From Geobacter sp. SVR (GTDB taxonomy: Bacteria; Desulfobacterota; Desulfuromonadia; Geobacterales; Pseudopelobacteraceae), in NCBI RefSeq assembly GCF_016865365.1, contig NZ_AP024469.1, positions 372,001-436,000 on the forward strand: a stretch of DNA of 64,000 bases, read 5' to 3'. Below, piece by piece: positions 32,680-41,729 of the stretch; position 1 is the first letter of the stretch, and the number at the start of each line of letters is the position of its first letter. The notes beneath the pieces were generated by a model. It made no database searches and was not told the DNA's origin. It worked only from the letters and a program-made list of their open reading frames with translations. The position numbers were made by a program, and so were the translations under genes.

Positions 32680-33909
32680 ATGTTACTCCGTATTCTCAAA
32701 AATTCCTTCCTCAAACGCCCTAAGGCGGTCTTTCTGGTACTCCTCTCCATAACGATGGGGGCAGCCGTTGCGACGGCCTTCCTCGGCATAGCCGGCGAGG
32801 TATCCCACAAAATGGCGCTGGAACTGCGCAGCTACGGTGCCAATATTCTGTTGGAGCCTGCAGCGGCTGATGGCGGCGGTTCTCTGCGTGAGGGTGATCT
32901 GCCCAAGATTAAGACCGTTTTCTGGAAATACAACATCACTGGTTTTACTCCCTACCTGTTCGGGGTGGTTGACCTTTCGTCCGACCAAAAGCACGAGCGG
33001 GGGGTGATCTCCGGTACCTGGTTCAGCAAACAGCTTGAGGTGGAGGGAGAGGATTCGAGCGTACAAGGGGTCAAGATCATTGCTCCTTGGTGGGAGGTAC
33101 AGGGGACATGGCCATCCGCTCCCGATGAGGCGATCATAGGTGCCGGATTGGCGCGCCGGCTCGGTGCCGGCCTTGGTCAGGATGTTTCGGCATCCGCTCA
33201 TGGGCGAACACAGCGATTTCATGTAGTGGGAATCGTTACAACCGGCGGCTTTGAAGAAGAGCAGCTTTTTGCGCCATTAATCACCGTCCAGGAACTCCTG
33301 CAGAAGCCCGGCCAGATCTCCCGGGTTCTGGTGAGCGCGCTTACGGTGCCCATGGACGACTTTGGCCGTAAAGACCCGGCCACCATGACCAAAGACGAGT
33401 TCGAGAAATGGTATTGCACCGCCTATGTGACCTCCGTAGCCAAGAATGTGGAGGAGGTCATGGCCGGCAGCCGGGCCAAGCCGATCTGGCAAATCGCCAG
33501 CGCCGAGGGGGAATTGCTGAAGAAGCTGAACGGCGTGATGATCTTCCTGACAATCTTGGCCCTTGGCGCAGCCGCCACTGCTGTTTCTACCAGCCTAATG
33601 GCATCCATGGCCGAGCGCGGCCCGGAAATCGCTCTGATGAAGGCAGTGGGGGCCGACCGATTCCAGATCAGCGCCATCTTTTTGGGAGAAATACTGGCAA
33701 TATCCCTGGTTGGCGGTTTAGTTGGGTATCTTATTGGTGACCGGCTTGGGGCACTTATCAGCCACACGGTCTTCAATTCCACGATAGTGTCTCCACTCTG
33801 GCTCTTCCCTACTGCCATAGTCTCGGCCTTGGTTGTGGCTATTATCGGCAGCATAGCCCCTCTGCGGCATGCCCTGCTGATCGAGCCGGTGAAGGTGTTG
33901 AAAGGCTGA
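32680..33909 (+). CDS. ABC transporter permease, FtsX/MacB type (first)
   Basis: 409-aa inner-membrane permease with an N-terminal helix (AVFLVLLSITMGAAVATAFLGIAG), a large MacB-type periplasmic domain, and three C-terminal helices typical of FtsX (GVMIFLTILALGAAATAVSTSL...ERGPEIALMKAVGA). Together with the second permease (33978) and the ATPase (35177) it makes a complete heterodimeric exporter-like or mechanotransmission ABC system. In Campylobacter jejuni the p19/Ftr1 iron locus has the same pair next to a DUF2318 protein; that comparison, from recall, suggests an iron-related role. Confidence 0.85.
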   Translation: MLLRILKNSFLKRPKAVFLVLLSITMGAAVATAFLGIAGEVSHKMALELRSYGANILLEPAAADGGGSLREGDLPKIKTVFWKYNITGFTPYLFGVVDLSSDQKHERGVISGTWFSKQLEVEGEDSSVQGVKIIAPWWEVQGTWPSAPDEAIIGAGLARRLGAGLGQDVSASAHGRTQRFHVVGIVTTGGFEEEQLFAPLITVQELLQKPGQISRVLVSALTVPMDDFGRKDPATMTKDEFEKWYCTAYVTSVAKNVEEVMAGSRAKPIWQIASAEGELLKKLNGVMIFLTILALGAAATAVSTSLMASMAERGPEIALMKAVGADRFQISAIFLGEILAISLVGGLVGYLIGDRLGALISHTVFNSTIVSPLWLFPTAIVSALVVAIIGSIAPLRHALLIEPVKVLKG

Positions 33910-33977
33910 AGTTAGCTAGGCAGAATGTTTTAATTCTTCTTCTTTAGCTCTTAGTCAGTCTCCCGAAAAGGTTTTGC

Positions 33978-35144
33978 ATGAACAAACGTCGCTGGCTCGT
34001 ACATATCGTCGCACGTGCCCTGGCCCATCGCAAAGGGCGTACGATCCTGCTACTGGCCGTCCTTACCATGGCATCCAGCCTGGCCACGGCCCTGGGGATC
34101 GTCTCATCCTCCATGGGCAAGAGGGTGGCGGAAGAGGTGCGAAAATACGGTGCCAATCTGGTTATCGTCCCCGAAATGGCACGTCTGAACGTGGGAAGCG
34201 GCGGGCTCAATTTCGGAGAGATCAGCGAACCGGAATACCTGGAGCAACATAAGGTGGAGAATGCTCTGGCCAAAAGCGGCCTAAAAGCCGGCCGTTCATT
34301 CCACCTTCGTGGTGCATTGCATTTCAGGAAGGGTGACGTCATGGTGGAAGGGATCAATTTTGCCGATATCCGCCAGTTGTTCCCCTGGTGGCAGATCAGG
34401 GGGCAATGGCCGACTGTGGGCGAAGCTGTGGTGGGACATGACGTTGCTGACCGCTATGGCATGAAAACCGGAGAAACGGTGGAACTGACCGGACCGGAGC
34501 AGACTGTACGACTGCGTATCTCGGGTATCGTCTCAACGGGTGGCGAGGAAGACGACCTGCTTTTCCTGGCCTTGCCGGAGCTCCAACGGGTATTGGGGCT
34601 TGAGGATCGCTTGACCTCCGTGCGTCTGCTGGTCACCGCAGAGGGGGACAGCCACAGTCTTGGCTCGAGGGCGGCGGCGCTTCAGAGCCTCTATTCCGGA
34701 GCCAGGGTTACGGAGGTGCGCCAGATTGCCCGTACCAGTGAAGGACTGTTGGTCAAGGTTAAGCTGCTGATGTTGCTGGTTACCGCCGTGGTGTTGATAT
34801 CGGCAGGCAGCAGTGTGACCGGGACCATGAGCACTACGGTACTGGAGAGGAGCAAGGAAATCGGACTGATGAAGGCCATGGGGGGCACTCGTTGGGGTGT
34901 GATGCTCATATTTTGCAGTGAAGCGGCCATGCTGGGCATCCTCGGAGGCATTGCCGGTTATTTTTTCGGCAGCGTCATAGCACAGTTCATCACCCGCACA
35001 GTTTTTTCGGCGCCTGCTGAATTCGCTCCGTGGTTCGCTGGCATTTCCCTGCTGGTTAGCCTGTTCCTGGCGCTGCTGGGGAGTCTGGGGCCGATGGTTT
35101 CGGTGTTCAGGTTGGATCCGGTAAGAAGTCTCAGGGGCGAATAA
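33978..35144 (+). CDS. ABC transporter permease, FtsX/MacB type (second)
   Basis: 388-aa permease paralogous to the one upstream: N-terminal helix (TILLLAVLTMASSLATALGIVSSS), MacB-like periplasmic core (residues ~45-240), then three helices with the conserved TTVLERSKEIGLMKAMGGTRWGV stretch. AAAAGG lies 6 bases before ATG. Sixty-eight bases separate it from the first permease; the ATPase gene starts 32 bases downstream. A heterodimer with the first permease is expected. Confidence 0.87.
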   Translation: MNKRRWLVHIVARALAHRKGRTILLLAVLTMASSLATALGIVSSSMGKRVAEEVRKYGANLVIVPEMARLNVGSGGLNFGEISEPEYLEQHKVENALAKSGLKAGRSFHLRGALHFRKGDVMVEGINFADIRQLFPWWQIRGQWPTVGEAVVGHDVADRYGMKTGETVELTGPEQTVRLRISGIVSTGGEEDDLLFLALPELQRVLGLEDRLTSVRLLVTAEGDSHSLGSRAAALQSLYSGARVTEVRQIARTSEGLLVKVKLLMLLVTAVVLISAGSSVTGTMSTTVLERSKEIGLMKAMGGTRWGVMLIFCSEAAMLGILGGIAGYFFGSVIAQFITRTVFSAPAEFAPWFAGISLLVSLFLALLGSLGPMVSVFRLDPVRSLRGE

Positions 35145-35176
35145 AACGGATTGCACCGCACGATTTTGCGGTTCAG

Positions 35177-35875
35177 ATGGAAAGGGTTCCCGTGATATCC
35201 AACATGATAGAAACCAAGGGCTTGACGCGCAGCTACGGTGACATTTGCGCCCTTAAGCCACTTGACCTACAGGTGTCTGAAGGGGAATGGCTGTCGGTCA
35301 TGGGGCATTCCGGTTCAGGCAAGAGTACCTTCATGAACCTGATCGGCGGGCTTGACCGGCCCAGCGGCGGCTCGCTGAGAGTTGGCGGGGAAGACATGCT
35401 GAGCCTCAACGAGGACGGCCTGGCCCGTTTCCGCCGCGAGTTTGTCGGCATCATCTTTCAGCAACATCACTTGATACCTTATCTGACTGCAGTCGAAAAC
35501 GTCATGATGGCACAGTACTTCCACAGTGTCCCCGACGAATCTGAGGCCGTCACCGCCCTGGAGCGCGTTGGACTGGGACACCGGCTGAAGAACCGGCCAG
35601 GCGAGCTTTCCGGGGGGGAACAGCAGCGGGTCTGCATCGCACGGGCGATCATCAACAGTCCCAAGCTGCTCCTTGGGGACGAACCGACCGGAAACCTCGA
35701 TCACAAGAGCACGATCATGGTTATGGAACTGCTCAGGGAATTGCGGGCCGAGGAGCGTTTCACTGTCATCATGGTCACTCACAATCAGGAGGTTGCCGGT
35801 TGGGGGGATCGCACCATCTATCTGGATGATGGGGTGCTGGTGCGTGAAGAAAAGTCGAAAGTTTCTGACTCCTGA
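35177..35875 (+). CDS. ABC transporter ATP-binding protein (LolD/MacB class)
   Basis: Energises the two FtsX permeases upstream. Walker [11 protein letters not shown]-loop [11 protein letters not shown], signature LSGGEQQRV, Walker [13 protein letters not shown] and the switch histidine in VTHNQE are all intact. ATG at 35177 is reported; a GTG at 35192 preceded by GGAAAGGG is an equally good start and shortens the protein by five residues. The gene ends inside a short heptad-repeat spacer before the DUF2318 gene. Confidence 0.92.
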   Translation: MERVPVISNMIETKGLTRSYGDICALKPLDLQVSEGEWLSVMGHSGSGKSTFMNLIGGLDRPSGGSLRVGGEDMLSLNEDGLARFRREFVGIIFQQHHLIPYLTAVENVMMAQYFHSVPDESEAVTALERVGLGHRLKNRPGELSGGEQQRVCIARAIINSPKLLLGDEPTGNLDHKSTIMVMELLRELRAEERFTVIMVTHNQEVAGWGDRTIYLDDGVLVREEKSKVSDS

Positions 35876-35897
35876 CTTTTGGATTCTGAATTCCTTT
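35863..35897 (+). repeat. Degenerate 7-bp tandem repeats in an operon spacer
   Basis: TTCTGAC, TCCTGAC, TTTTGGA, TTCTGAA, TTCCTTT run head to tail from 35863, overlapping the ATPase stop codon. Similar but looser heptad-like sequences occur in the other spacers of this run (28625-28672, 32636-32665, 33930-33965). Confidence 0.45.
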
Positions 35898-35913
35898 CCT
35901 CATAGGTCTTACA

Positions 35914-37254
35914 ATGGCACTTATATACAAACTGATACCCAACCTGTTGGCATTCGGAGGAGTTATACTCCTGCTGATGAGGGGCTGCGCTGGGATGCGC
36001 AAGAGGGTGGCAATTGCCGGATGTGCCAGTTTTATTGCTGCCATGGCAGCGACATTTCCCTTTGTGCGGATGGCGGGTGAGACTGCCGTATTCAACCTGG
36101 TGAAAATGTCCTTGGGAGTGAGCTTTCTGTGGTTGTGGGGGGTGGCAGCTGTGACGCTCTATAGTGCTACCTCCCGCAGCCTTCAGAGGAGGCTGGGCGA
36201 GCGGATTGCCGCTACTGCCGCAGGGGCGATAACCGGAGCATTGATTGCCGGAACACTGGCCGGCATCATCAGCGGCCTTCGCCTGGTGGGAGCCGAAAAA
36301 GCGCCGACGGTGTTCGCACTGGCTACCAGCGCTGCCATTGCGATAACGCTCCTGCTTCTGGTATTTGAACAGATGATTCCGCGACCTCTTGTCGTGTCTC
36401 CGGCTTCTCTGGTGGCGTCTGTGTTGGGGCTATTGTTCTTCAACTCTTCAGCCATGCTCCGCCTTGATCTATTTGCGCCACTGACCATGAGGGTGATGAA
36501 GTTCGCTCATGATTTCGTGCACCAGTTTTTCGAATCCATGTTGATCCCAGATCATCTCTTTTTCAGCACTACGCTCTGGAATTACATTGGATTCTTGTTC
36601 GGCAACGAGGTTGGCTTCTGGGGGGCTTTGATTATCTGGCTGACTCCTCCTCTTCTGATCCTTGCTGCTCATGCCTTCGATCCCCTACCATCGGTTGCCC
36701 ATATCCGTCAGGGCGCCCGTCGACGCAGGCTGATTGCAGATGCCATCGCCATGCGCCGGCTCCGCATGATTGTACCGGGCCTGGCGCTGGTCATGTTCGC
36801 CGGCGCGATCTATCAAAGCCGTTTTCCCACGGTCGAATACTGGGATCCGAAACCACTAGCGATTTCGGCAAGCCCTTCCGGCGAGATCATCATCCCCATC
36901 AAAGGGGATACGGATCTGGAGGATGGCAAGCTTCACAAATACATCTACTCGCAAGGGGGTAGGACGGCGCGTTTTTTTGTCCTGGTGAAGCCAAACGGGG
37001 AGTGGACGGTGGACCTCGATGCCTGCGCCATCTGCAAACCGGACGGCTATGGTCAGGCAGAAGGGACAGTGATCTGCTACTACTGCAAGACGCTGATACC
37101 TCTTGACACGGTCGGCAAGCCCGGGGGCTGCAATCCGGTTCCGATGCGGTTTACAGCCAAGGAGGACGGCATCCATATCGATGCGCTGGCGCTCATCAAC
37201 AGTTGGGATAATACGGTGCAGGCGACAACGCGGGGCCAGGAGGGTGGCAAATGA
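35914..37254 (+). CDS. DUF2318-domain membrane protein, putative iron-transport component
   Basis: 446 aa: about eight N-terminal membrane helices, then a C-terminal extracytoplasmic DUF2318 domain. The latter has paired cysteine motifs C-x2-C (CAIC and CYYC) and the family ending IPLDTVGKPGGCNPVPM, proposed to bind metal or act in redox. Homologs are found with P19/Ftr1-type iron uptake, for example next to two FtsX permeases and an ATPase in Campylobacter. Here Ftr1 and P19 themselves are not present in the window. The stop overlaps the next start (ATGA), so it is coupled to a ResB-like gene. Confidence 0.85.
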   Translation: MALIYKLIPNLLAFGGVILLLMRGCAGMRKRVAIAGCASFIAAMAATFPFVRMAGETAVFNLVKMSLGVSFLWLWGVAAVTLYSATSRSLQRRLGERIAATAAGAITGALIAGTLAGIISGLRLVGAEKAPTVFALATSAAIAITLLLLVFEQMIPRPLVVSPASLVASVLGLLFFNSSAMLRLDLFAPLTMRVMKFAHDFVHQFFESMLIPDHLFFSTTLWNYIGFLFGNEVGFWGALIIWLTPPLLILAAHAFDPLPSVAHIRQGARRRRLIADAIAMRRLRMIVPGLALVMFAGAIYQSRFPTVEYWDPKPLAISASPSGEIIIPIKGDTDLEDGKLHKYIYSQGGRTARFFVLVKPNGEWTVDLDACAICKPDGYGQAEGTVICYYCKTLIPLDTVGKPGGCNPVPMRFTAKEDGIHIDALALINSWDNTVQATTRGQEGGK

Positions 37255-38483
37255 AACGTTATTCCGACGCCATCTGGAGGCTTCTTTCGTCACGCCTGCT
37301 GACTCCGCTGGTGATCGGCCTGTTTCTGCTGTTGTATATCGCCATCGCATTCAGAACCGAGGATGCCTTGATGGCCCTGATCACGGTTACCCGCTCCACC
37401 CCCTTGCTGATTGCCCTGTTCGCCCTGATCCCGCTCAACAGGTTGTTGCGCCTGATACAAGAGATCCGTGACCATTTTGCCTTGCAGCGTCTTATACGGG
37501 GTATAAGCTCGGATTTCCGCCCCGAACTGTTTGACGAAGCAGTGGAGATGGAAGGCTCGGCAGTTCCGTTTGCTGATGTCGGTCGCCGCTTGACCGCGTC
37601 CGGATACACAATCTCCGAAAAAGGAACCATTCTATCCGCATGGAGAGGGATCGGCATTTTTCCTGCCCGCTTCATGTTTCTCGGCGCCACCGCGCTGCTC
37701 TTCTGCGGTATCCTCTTGAGCCTTGGCGGACGGATGTCATACCGGGCAACGCTTATCGAAGGCGAACCGCTGCCAGTAAAAGAAGGAGAGCCGGCGGGCG
37801 GGCTTGTGGGGATAATCCTTACAGAAGAAAATGGTCTGTTTCTGGGGAAAAAGTTGGCAATAGAAGTTTCTCCTCAAGGTGACAGACAAGCGAAACGTAT
37901 TTTCGGTCTCTATCCTCCAGCCCGTTGGCGGGGATCGTTCGTCTATCCGCGCTATCTGGGGATCGGTCTGTATTATCGTCTCTCAGCACCGGATCTGCCG
38001 GATGCCTATGGAGCACACGATGTCCTCAGCATTCATCCGGCGGGCAAGGAGGACAGCAGGCAGGTGCCAGGAACTCTTTACCGTCTGGTCTTCAGCCTAG
38101 CCCAGCCGGATGACGGCAGTGATCCATACGTGACCGGGCGCATGACGGTCCGCTTCAAGCTGCTGAAAGGAGCGGAGCTTCTGTTTGAGGGTTCGGCGCC
38201 TAGGGGCGGAAGCTTTTCCCGCGATGGATACCACCTGGAGTTCCCTGATATACGGCGTTTGGTAATAACTGACTTCATTCATGACCACGGGGTGATGCTC
38301 ATCTGGTCGGCGATGGCACTTTATACGGCTGCCCTTCTGTTCTGGCTTTTTGTGTGCCTGGCCTGTCCCCGGCGCGAGATCGTTTTTGTCCGCGACGGCG
38401 ACAAAGTGTTGACCGCCTCACGTGCCGAGGGGCGCAGAAGAAAGCATGTGGGAGTATTCCATGAAGCGCTGGACATGCTGTAG
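37251..38483 (+). CDS. ResB-like membrane protein coupled to the DUF2318 gene
   Basis: 410 aa with ResB-like topology: two N-terminal helices (LVIGLFLLLYIAIAF and LLIALFALIPLNRLL), a third near 140 (FMFLGATALLFCGILLSLGG), a periplasmic beta-rich domain, and a last helix (MLIWSAMALYTAALLFWLFVCLAC) followed by a cytosolic basic tail. It is closest in layout to the short ResB-like protein at 26598. AGGAGG precedes ATG, which overlaps the DUF2318 stop by four bases. The physical and translational link of a heme-ligation factor with an iron-handling module is unusual. Confidence 0.75.
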   Translation: MKRYSDAIWRLLSSRLLTPLVIGLFLLLYIAIAFRTEDALMALITVTRSTPLLIALFALIPLNRLLRLIQEIRDHFALQRLIRGISSDFRPELFDEAVEMEGSAVPFADVGRRLTASGYTISEKGTILSAWRGIGIFPARFMFLGATALLFCGILLSLGGRMSYRATLIEGEPLPVKEGEPAGGLVGIILTEENGLFLGKKLAIEVSPQGDRQAKRIFGLYPPARWRGSFVYPRYLGIGLYYRLSAPDLPDAYGAHDVLSIHPAGKEDSRQVPGTLYRLVFSLAQPDDGSDPYVTGRMTVRFKLLKGAELLFEGSAPRGGSFSRDGYHLEFPDIRRLVITDFIHDHGVMLIWSAMALYTAALLFWLFVCLACPRREIVFVRDGDKVLTASRAEGRRRKHVGVFHEALDML

Positions 38484-38517
38484 TCGGGATTCAATCCCGG
38501 ATATGACAGAGTGGTTT

Positions 38518-38534
38518 CCGGCGTGATACGCCGG
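38518..38534 (+). terminator. Hairpin after the last ResB-like gene
   Basis: CCGGCGT (38518-38524) / ACGCCGG (38528-38534) with a 3-base loop; no T tract. Confidence 0.4.
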
Positions 38535-38656
38535 TTCCGGAAGTCGATGTACTTACAATTCCGGTGGCAACGCGATGGTGCTGTTAATGGAGCTTTGTGG
38601 GGTTCCAACGATACATGGCATAGGCATAATTGTAGCATTGGGAGGTCCTAGCTGAC

Positions 38657-39670
38657 GTGAAATACTCGCAACTTCTGAAAATCGGCGCCGCAACGGTCAG
38701 GTCAAACATTACGGGGGCTCGAATTCCGCTTAACGTGATGATCTCCGTTACCAATCGCTGCCCTGCCCGATGCAGCTACTGCAATATACCGAACAGGCCT
38801 CAGCGTGAGATGAGCACTGAGGAACTTATTTCTCTTTTTGATCAGTTAAAGCACCTTGGGACGCAACGGATTGCGCTCTGGGGGGGAGAGCCTCTTGTCA
38901 GGGACGACATCGGTTTCCTGATCGACTATGCCAGAAACCGATGCGGTTTTTTCGTAAGTATCGACAGTAACGGGTATCTACTGAAAAAGAAATGGGAAGC
39001 TGTCCGGAATCTCGACGTACTCGTCATGAGTTTTGACGGACCCCGGGAGGTCCAGGACCGTAACCGTGAACCGGGAAGTTTTGACAAGGTAATGGAATCA
39101 TTGGAATGGGCTTCCCCCCTGATGCGTGTATTCACCATTACCGTTCTCACCAGGGAGAACCTGGGCCACATTGATTTCATCCTTGAACAGGCAAGACGCT
39201 GTGGTTTCTTCACGTCGTTCCAGTTGCTCCATCACACGAAATCACTCGCATCCGATGAAGAGGATACGCTGCTGCCTTCCAACACCGAATATCAGGAGGC
39301 AATTCGCCTGCTGATCGAGCGAAAGCGGCAGGGATACCCTATTGTCTCGACGATTCCGTATCTCAGATATCTCCTGAAATGGGACGACTACTCCCGGCCC
39401 ACATCATCAGTAGGAAAGGGACTGATCTGCCGGGCTGCGCAACTCTACTGCAATGTCGATACGGACGGATCCGTCTATCCCTGTTCATGTCTGGTTGAGC
39501 AGGTGCCGGCTAAAAATTTTCTCGACGTGGGATTTGAAGAAGCCTTTCGCTTTTCATCCCGTGGCGGGTGCCAGGCCTGTATCGCCTCCTGCTTCAACGA
39601 ATACAACCTTATGCATTCGTTGAATATGCAGGTTATCTGGAGTTGGTTTCAGCACACGAAAAAGACGTAG
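38657..39670 (+). CDS. Radical SAM protein with SPASM-like C-terminus
   Basis: 337 aa. The radical SAM cluster motif is C35-x3-C39-x2-C42 (CPARCSYC) with the GGEPL motif near residue 76. The C-terminal part carries cysteines arranged as in SPASM/twitch domains (LICRAAQLYCNVDTDGSVYPCSC and CQACIASC) for one or two extra Fe-S clusters. GTG at 38657 follows GGGAGG at a somewhat long 11 bases. It opens the glycan cluster. Related proteins modify peptides, sugars or lipids (HpnH-like enzymes belong to the same wider group); the substrate here is unknown. Confidence 0.85.
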   Translation: MKYSQLLKIGAATVRSNITGARIPLNVMISVTNRCPARCSYCNIPNRPQREMSTEELISLFDQLKHLGTQRIALWGGEPLVRDDIGFLIDYARNRCGFFVSIDSNGYLLKKKWEAVRNLDVLVMSFDGPREVQDRNREPGSFDKVMESLEWASPLMRVFTITVLTRENLGHIDFILEQARRCGFFTSFQLLHHTKSLASDEEDTLLPSNTEYQEAIRLLIERKRQGYPIVSTIPYLRYLLKWDDYSRPTSSVGKGLICRAAQLYCNVDTDGSVYPCSCLVEQVPAKNFLDVGFEEAFRFSSRGGCQACIASCFNEYNLMHSLNMQVIWSWFQHTKKT

Positions 39671-39720
39671 AAAGGCTCTATTGCAATGCGCCTCTCGGCT
39701 CTTGGGAGGTCAGGAGACAT

Positions 39721-40455
39721 ATGAAACAACCGTTTATCGCCGCAATAGTTCTTGCAGCTTGCGCACTTGCCGCGCTTGCCGTCCATGTCGCCAGTCGCCA
39801 GGCCCGCAATTACGGCCCTGTGTCCTCTTTTGTCGCCGGCAAGGGGAGCATCGCGATGGTTCAGACGACTACCGCCCTGTATCGCCTGTGGGAAACGAAA
39901 GCTGTTCGTGGCAGGACAGTTGTGCACCTGGGGAAATTTCTCCACTATATGGGTGATGACTCGTCAAGCGGTTATGCCGTTTCTCAGGCTGCTCCGCCTG
40001 CCCCGTATCCTCTGAAGGTGACGAAATCCACGCCCCTCGGAGGCGAAGAGATAACATACCGCAATTTTTTGCGGGCAACCATGGCGGGGGGGATAGCGCG
40101 AAAAATCATTAACGTGCTGCCTCCGGAGGAGTTCCGGAAACGGTTTGGGGCAAAAGCCGATCTTGCTCCGGAAGTGTTCGAGTACGAGTATGTGTCGCCG
40201 CGAATTGTTGCCATGCGCATCGCCCCCCAGCACGAGCCGGTACTCCTGAACATCGATGCATCGTTCTTTGCGGACGAGACTGTTCCCGCCGTGATCGAAA
40301 TGTTGCGGAGATCGGGGGTGACTGCCGATGTGGTTACGGTCTGCCTGGCGGAAGATTCCCCCGATGTGACCGAAAGCAGCCGGGAAAAAGCGCGAGAATT
40401 CATGCAAACGATTAAGGCAGCCGGCTGGAGCGTTGCAGGAGAGGGAGCACATTGA
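39721..40455 (+). CDS. Exported hypothetical protein
   Basis: No family recognised. 244 aa with an N-terminal signal-anchor (PFIAAIVLAACALAALAVHVA) and a soluble periplasmic body. The end (EPVLLNIDASFFADETVPAVIEMLRRSGVTADVVTVCLAEDSP) suggests an alpha/beta domain, perhaps a hydrolase- or polysaccharide-deacetylase-like fold, unproven. AGGAG lies 5 bases before ATG at 39721. The stop overlaps the ATG of the next gene (TGATG). Confidence 0.7.
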   Translation: MKQPFIAAIVLAACALAALAVHVASRQARNYGPVSSFVAGKGSIAMVQTTTALYRLWETKAVRGRTVVHLGKFLHYMGDDSSSGYAVSQAAPPAPYPLKVTKSTPLGGEEITYRNFLRATMAGGIARKIINVLPPEEFRKRFGAKADLAPEVFEYEYVSPRIVAMRIAPQHEPVLLNIDASFFADETVPAVIEMLRRSGVTADVVTVCLAEDSPDVTESSREKAREFMQTIKAAGWSVAGEGAH

Positions 40456-41729
40456 TGAATCGTGAATTCTCGGGATGGTATGAAATCGATAATGACCGGT
40501 TTCTGCTGGGGCTGGCGATTATTACCGCAGTTGCCGTGGTGTTGCGCAGTTATGGGATCGGAGCGGCTCCTATGACCTCGGATGATGTCGGGGCGGTTGC
40601 TTCCGCCTTCGATTTCGTGCGAGACGGACGTTACGGTCCGACCATGTGGCAGCACCCGAAGCTGCGCGACATTCTCAATTTTATCTTCCTGAACCTTTTA
40701 GGTGGAGGCGCAGGGGGGGTCAAGGGGGCGAGCATCGTCCTTGGGACGCTGTCGGTGCCTCTCATCGGGACGGTGACCAGCCGTCTCTCCGGCTCACACA
40801 TCATGGGGTTGCTGGCAGCGTTGTTTCTCGCCGTTGATTCCGTCCACATTGATTTCTCCCGCCAAGCTATCCAGGAGGTTCACCTTCCGTTTTTTGTCCT
40901 GTCCGCGCTTTTGGTCATGCTTATCTATCGCAGTAACCGAAAGTCCCATCTGTTGGTTATATCGGGAATTCTCTTCGGCCTGGCTCTTGCCGTAAAGTGG
41001 TCTGCCCTCTTTCCTCTTGCTGCAACAGCAGCCTTTCTTCTTTTTGAGTGTGCGAAAGATGACCTGCCGTTTCATGATAAATGCAGTGACATAGCTTTCA
41101 TTGTGGTGTCGTTGGTTGTTCTTCCAGCAGCGGTATACTTTCTCACCTATGTCCCATGGTTTGTGCGGGGTGGGCATGATCTGTGGGACTGGCTGGCAGC
41201 CCAACGTCTCATGGCCAGGGAAAATGTGATCCATCAAGGATTTCAGGCGTATACCAATGAACTGACGTCATATCCGGTACTCTGGTTTCTCAAACCGGTA
41301 AACTGGGCCGACTTCACCTTCTTTGCAGGGCATCCGGTAGTGTTCGTTGCCATTTCCAATCCGTTGGTCTGGATGCTGACCCTCCCTGCATTTGCCCTTC
41401 TTCTGTACAACGGCATCAAGGAGAAGGCGCCGAATCTCCTCTTTCTTTCATTGCTCTTCTGGGGTGCATATCTTCCTCTTGCTCTCGCACGCAGACACAT
41501 CTGGCTCAACAGCTCCTTTGCCGTAACCCCCTTTGCATTCATGGGAGTCGCCTATTTCATCATTACTTGGCTCAAGCGGATACCATACCGGAATCTTCTC
41601 TGCTCCCTCTACCTGGCTGCAATGCTGCTTACTGCCGTGCCACTATATTTTCTCGCCATAGGTAAAGGATACGGCAACCCGATCCTGCATCCCGTCGTGG
41701 AACTCTTCAGGCCTGCCAATGAGCGGTAA
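40455..41729 (+). CDS. GT-C/PMT-type membrane glycosyltransferase
   Basis: 424 aa, about ten membrane helices. The first extracytoplasmic loop carries the acidic MTSDDVGAVASAFDFVRDG motif where PMT/ArnT enzymes bind metal and polyprenyl-phosphate sugar. Later loops keep VDSVHIDFSRQAIQEVHLPF, a PMT-type feature. It would transfer a sugar from a lipid carrier to an acceptor outside the membrane. ATG overlaps the previous stop, and the FAD-protein gene begins 11 bases before its own stop: tight operon packing. Confidence 0.82.
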   Translation: MNREFSGWYEIDNDRFLLGLAIITAVAVVLRSYGIGAAPMTSDDVGAVASAFDFVRDGRYGPTMWQHPKLRDILNFIFLNLLGGGAGGVKGASIVLGTLSVPLIGTVTSRLSGSHIMGLLAALFLAVDSVHIDFSRQAIQEVHLPFFVLSALLVMLIYRSNRKSHLLVISGILFGLALAVKWSALFPLAATAAFLLFECAKDDLPFHDKCSDIAFIVVSLVVLPAAVYFLTYVPWFVRGGHDLWDWLAAQRLMARENVIHQGFQAYTNELTSYPVLWFLKPVNWADFTFFAGHPVVFVAISNPLVWMLTLPAFALLLYNGIKEKAPNLLFLSLLFWGAYLPLALARRHIWLNSSFAVTPFAFMGVAYFIITWLKRIPYRNLLCSLYLAAMLLTAVPLYFLAIGKGYGNPILHPVVELFRPANER

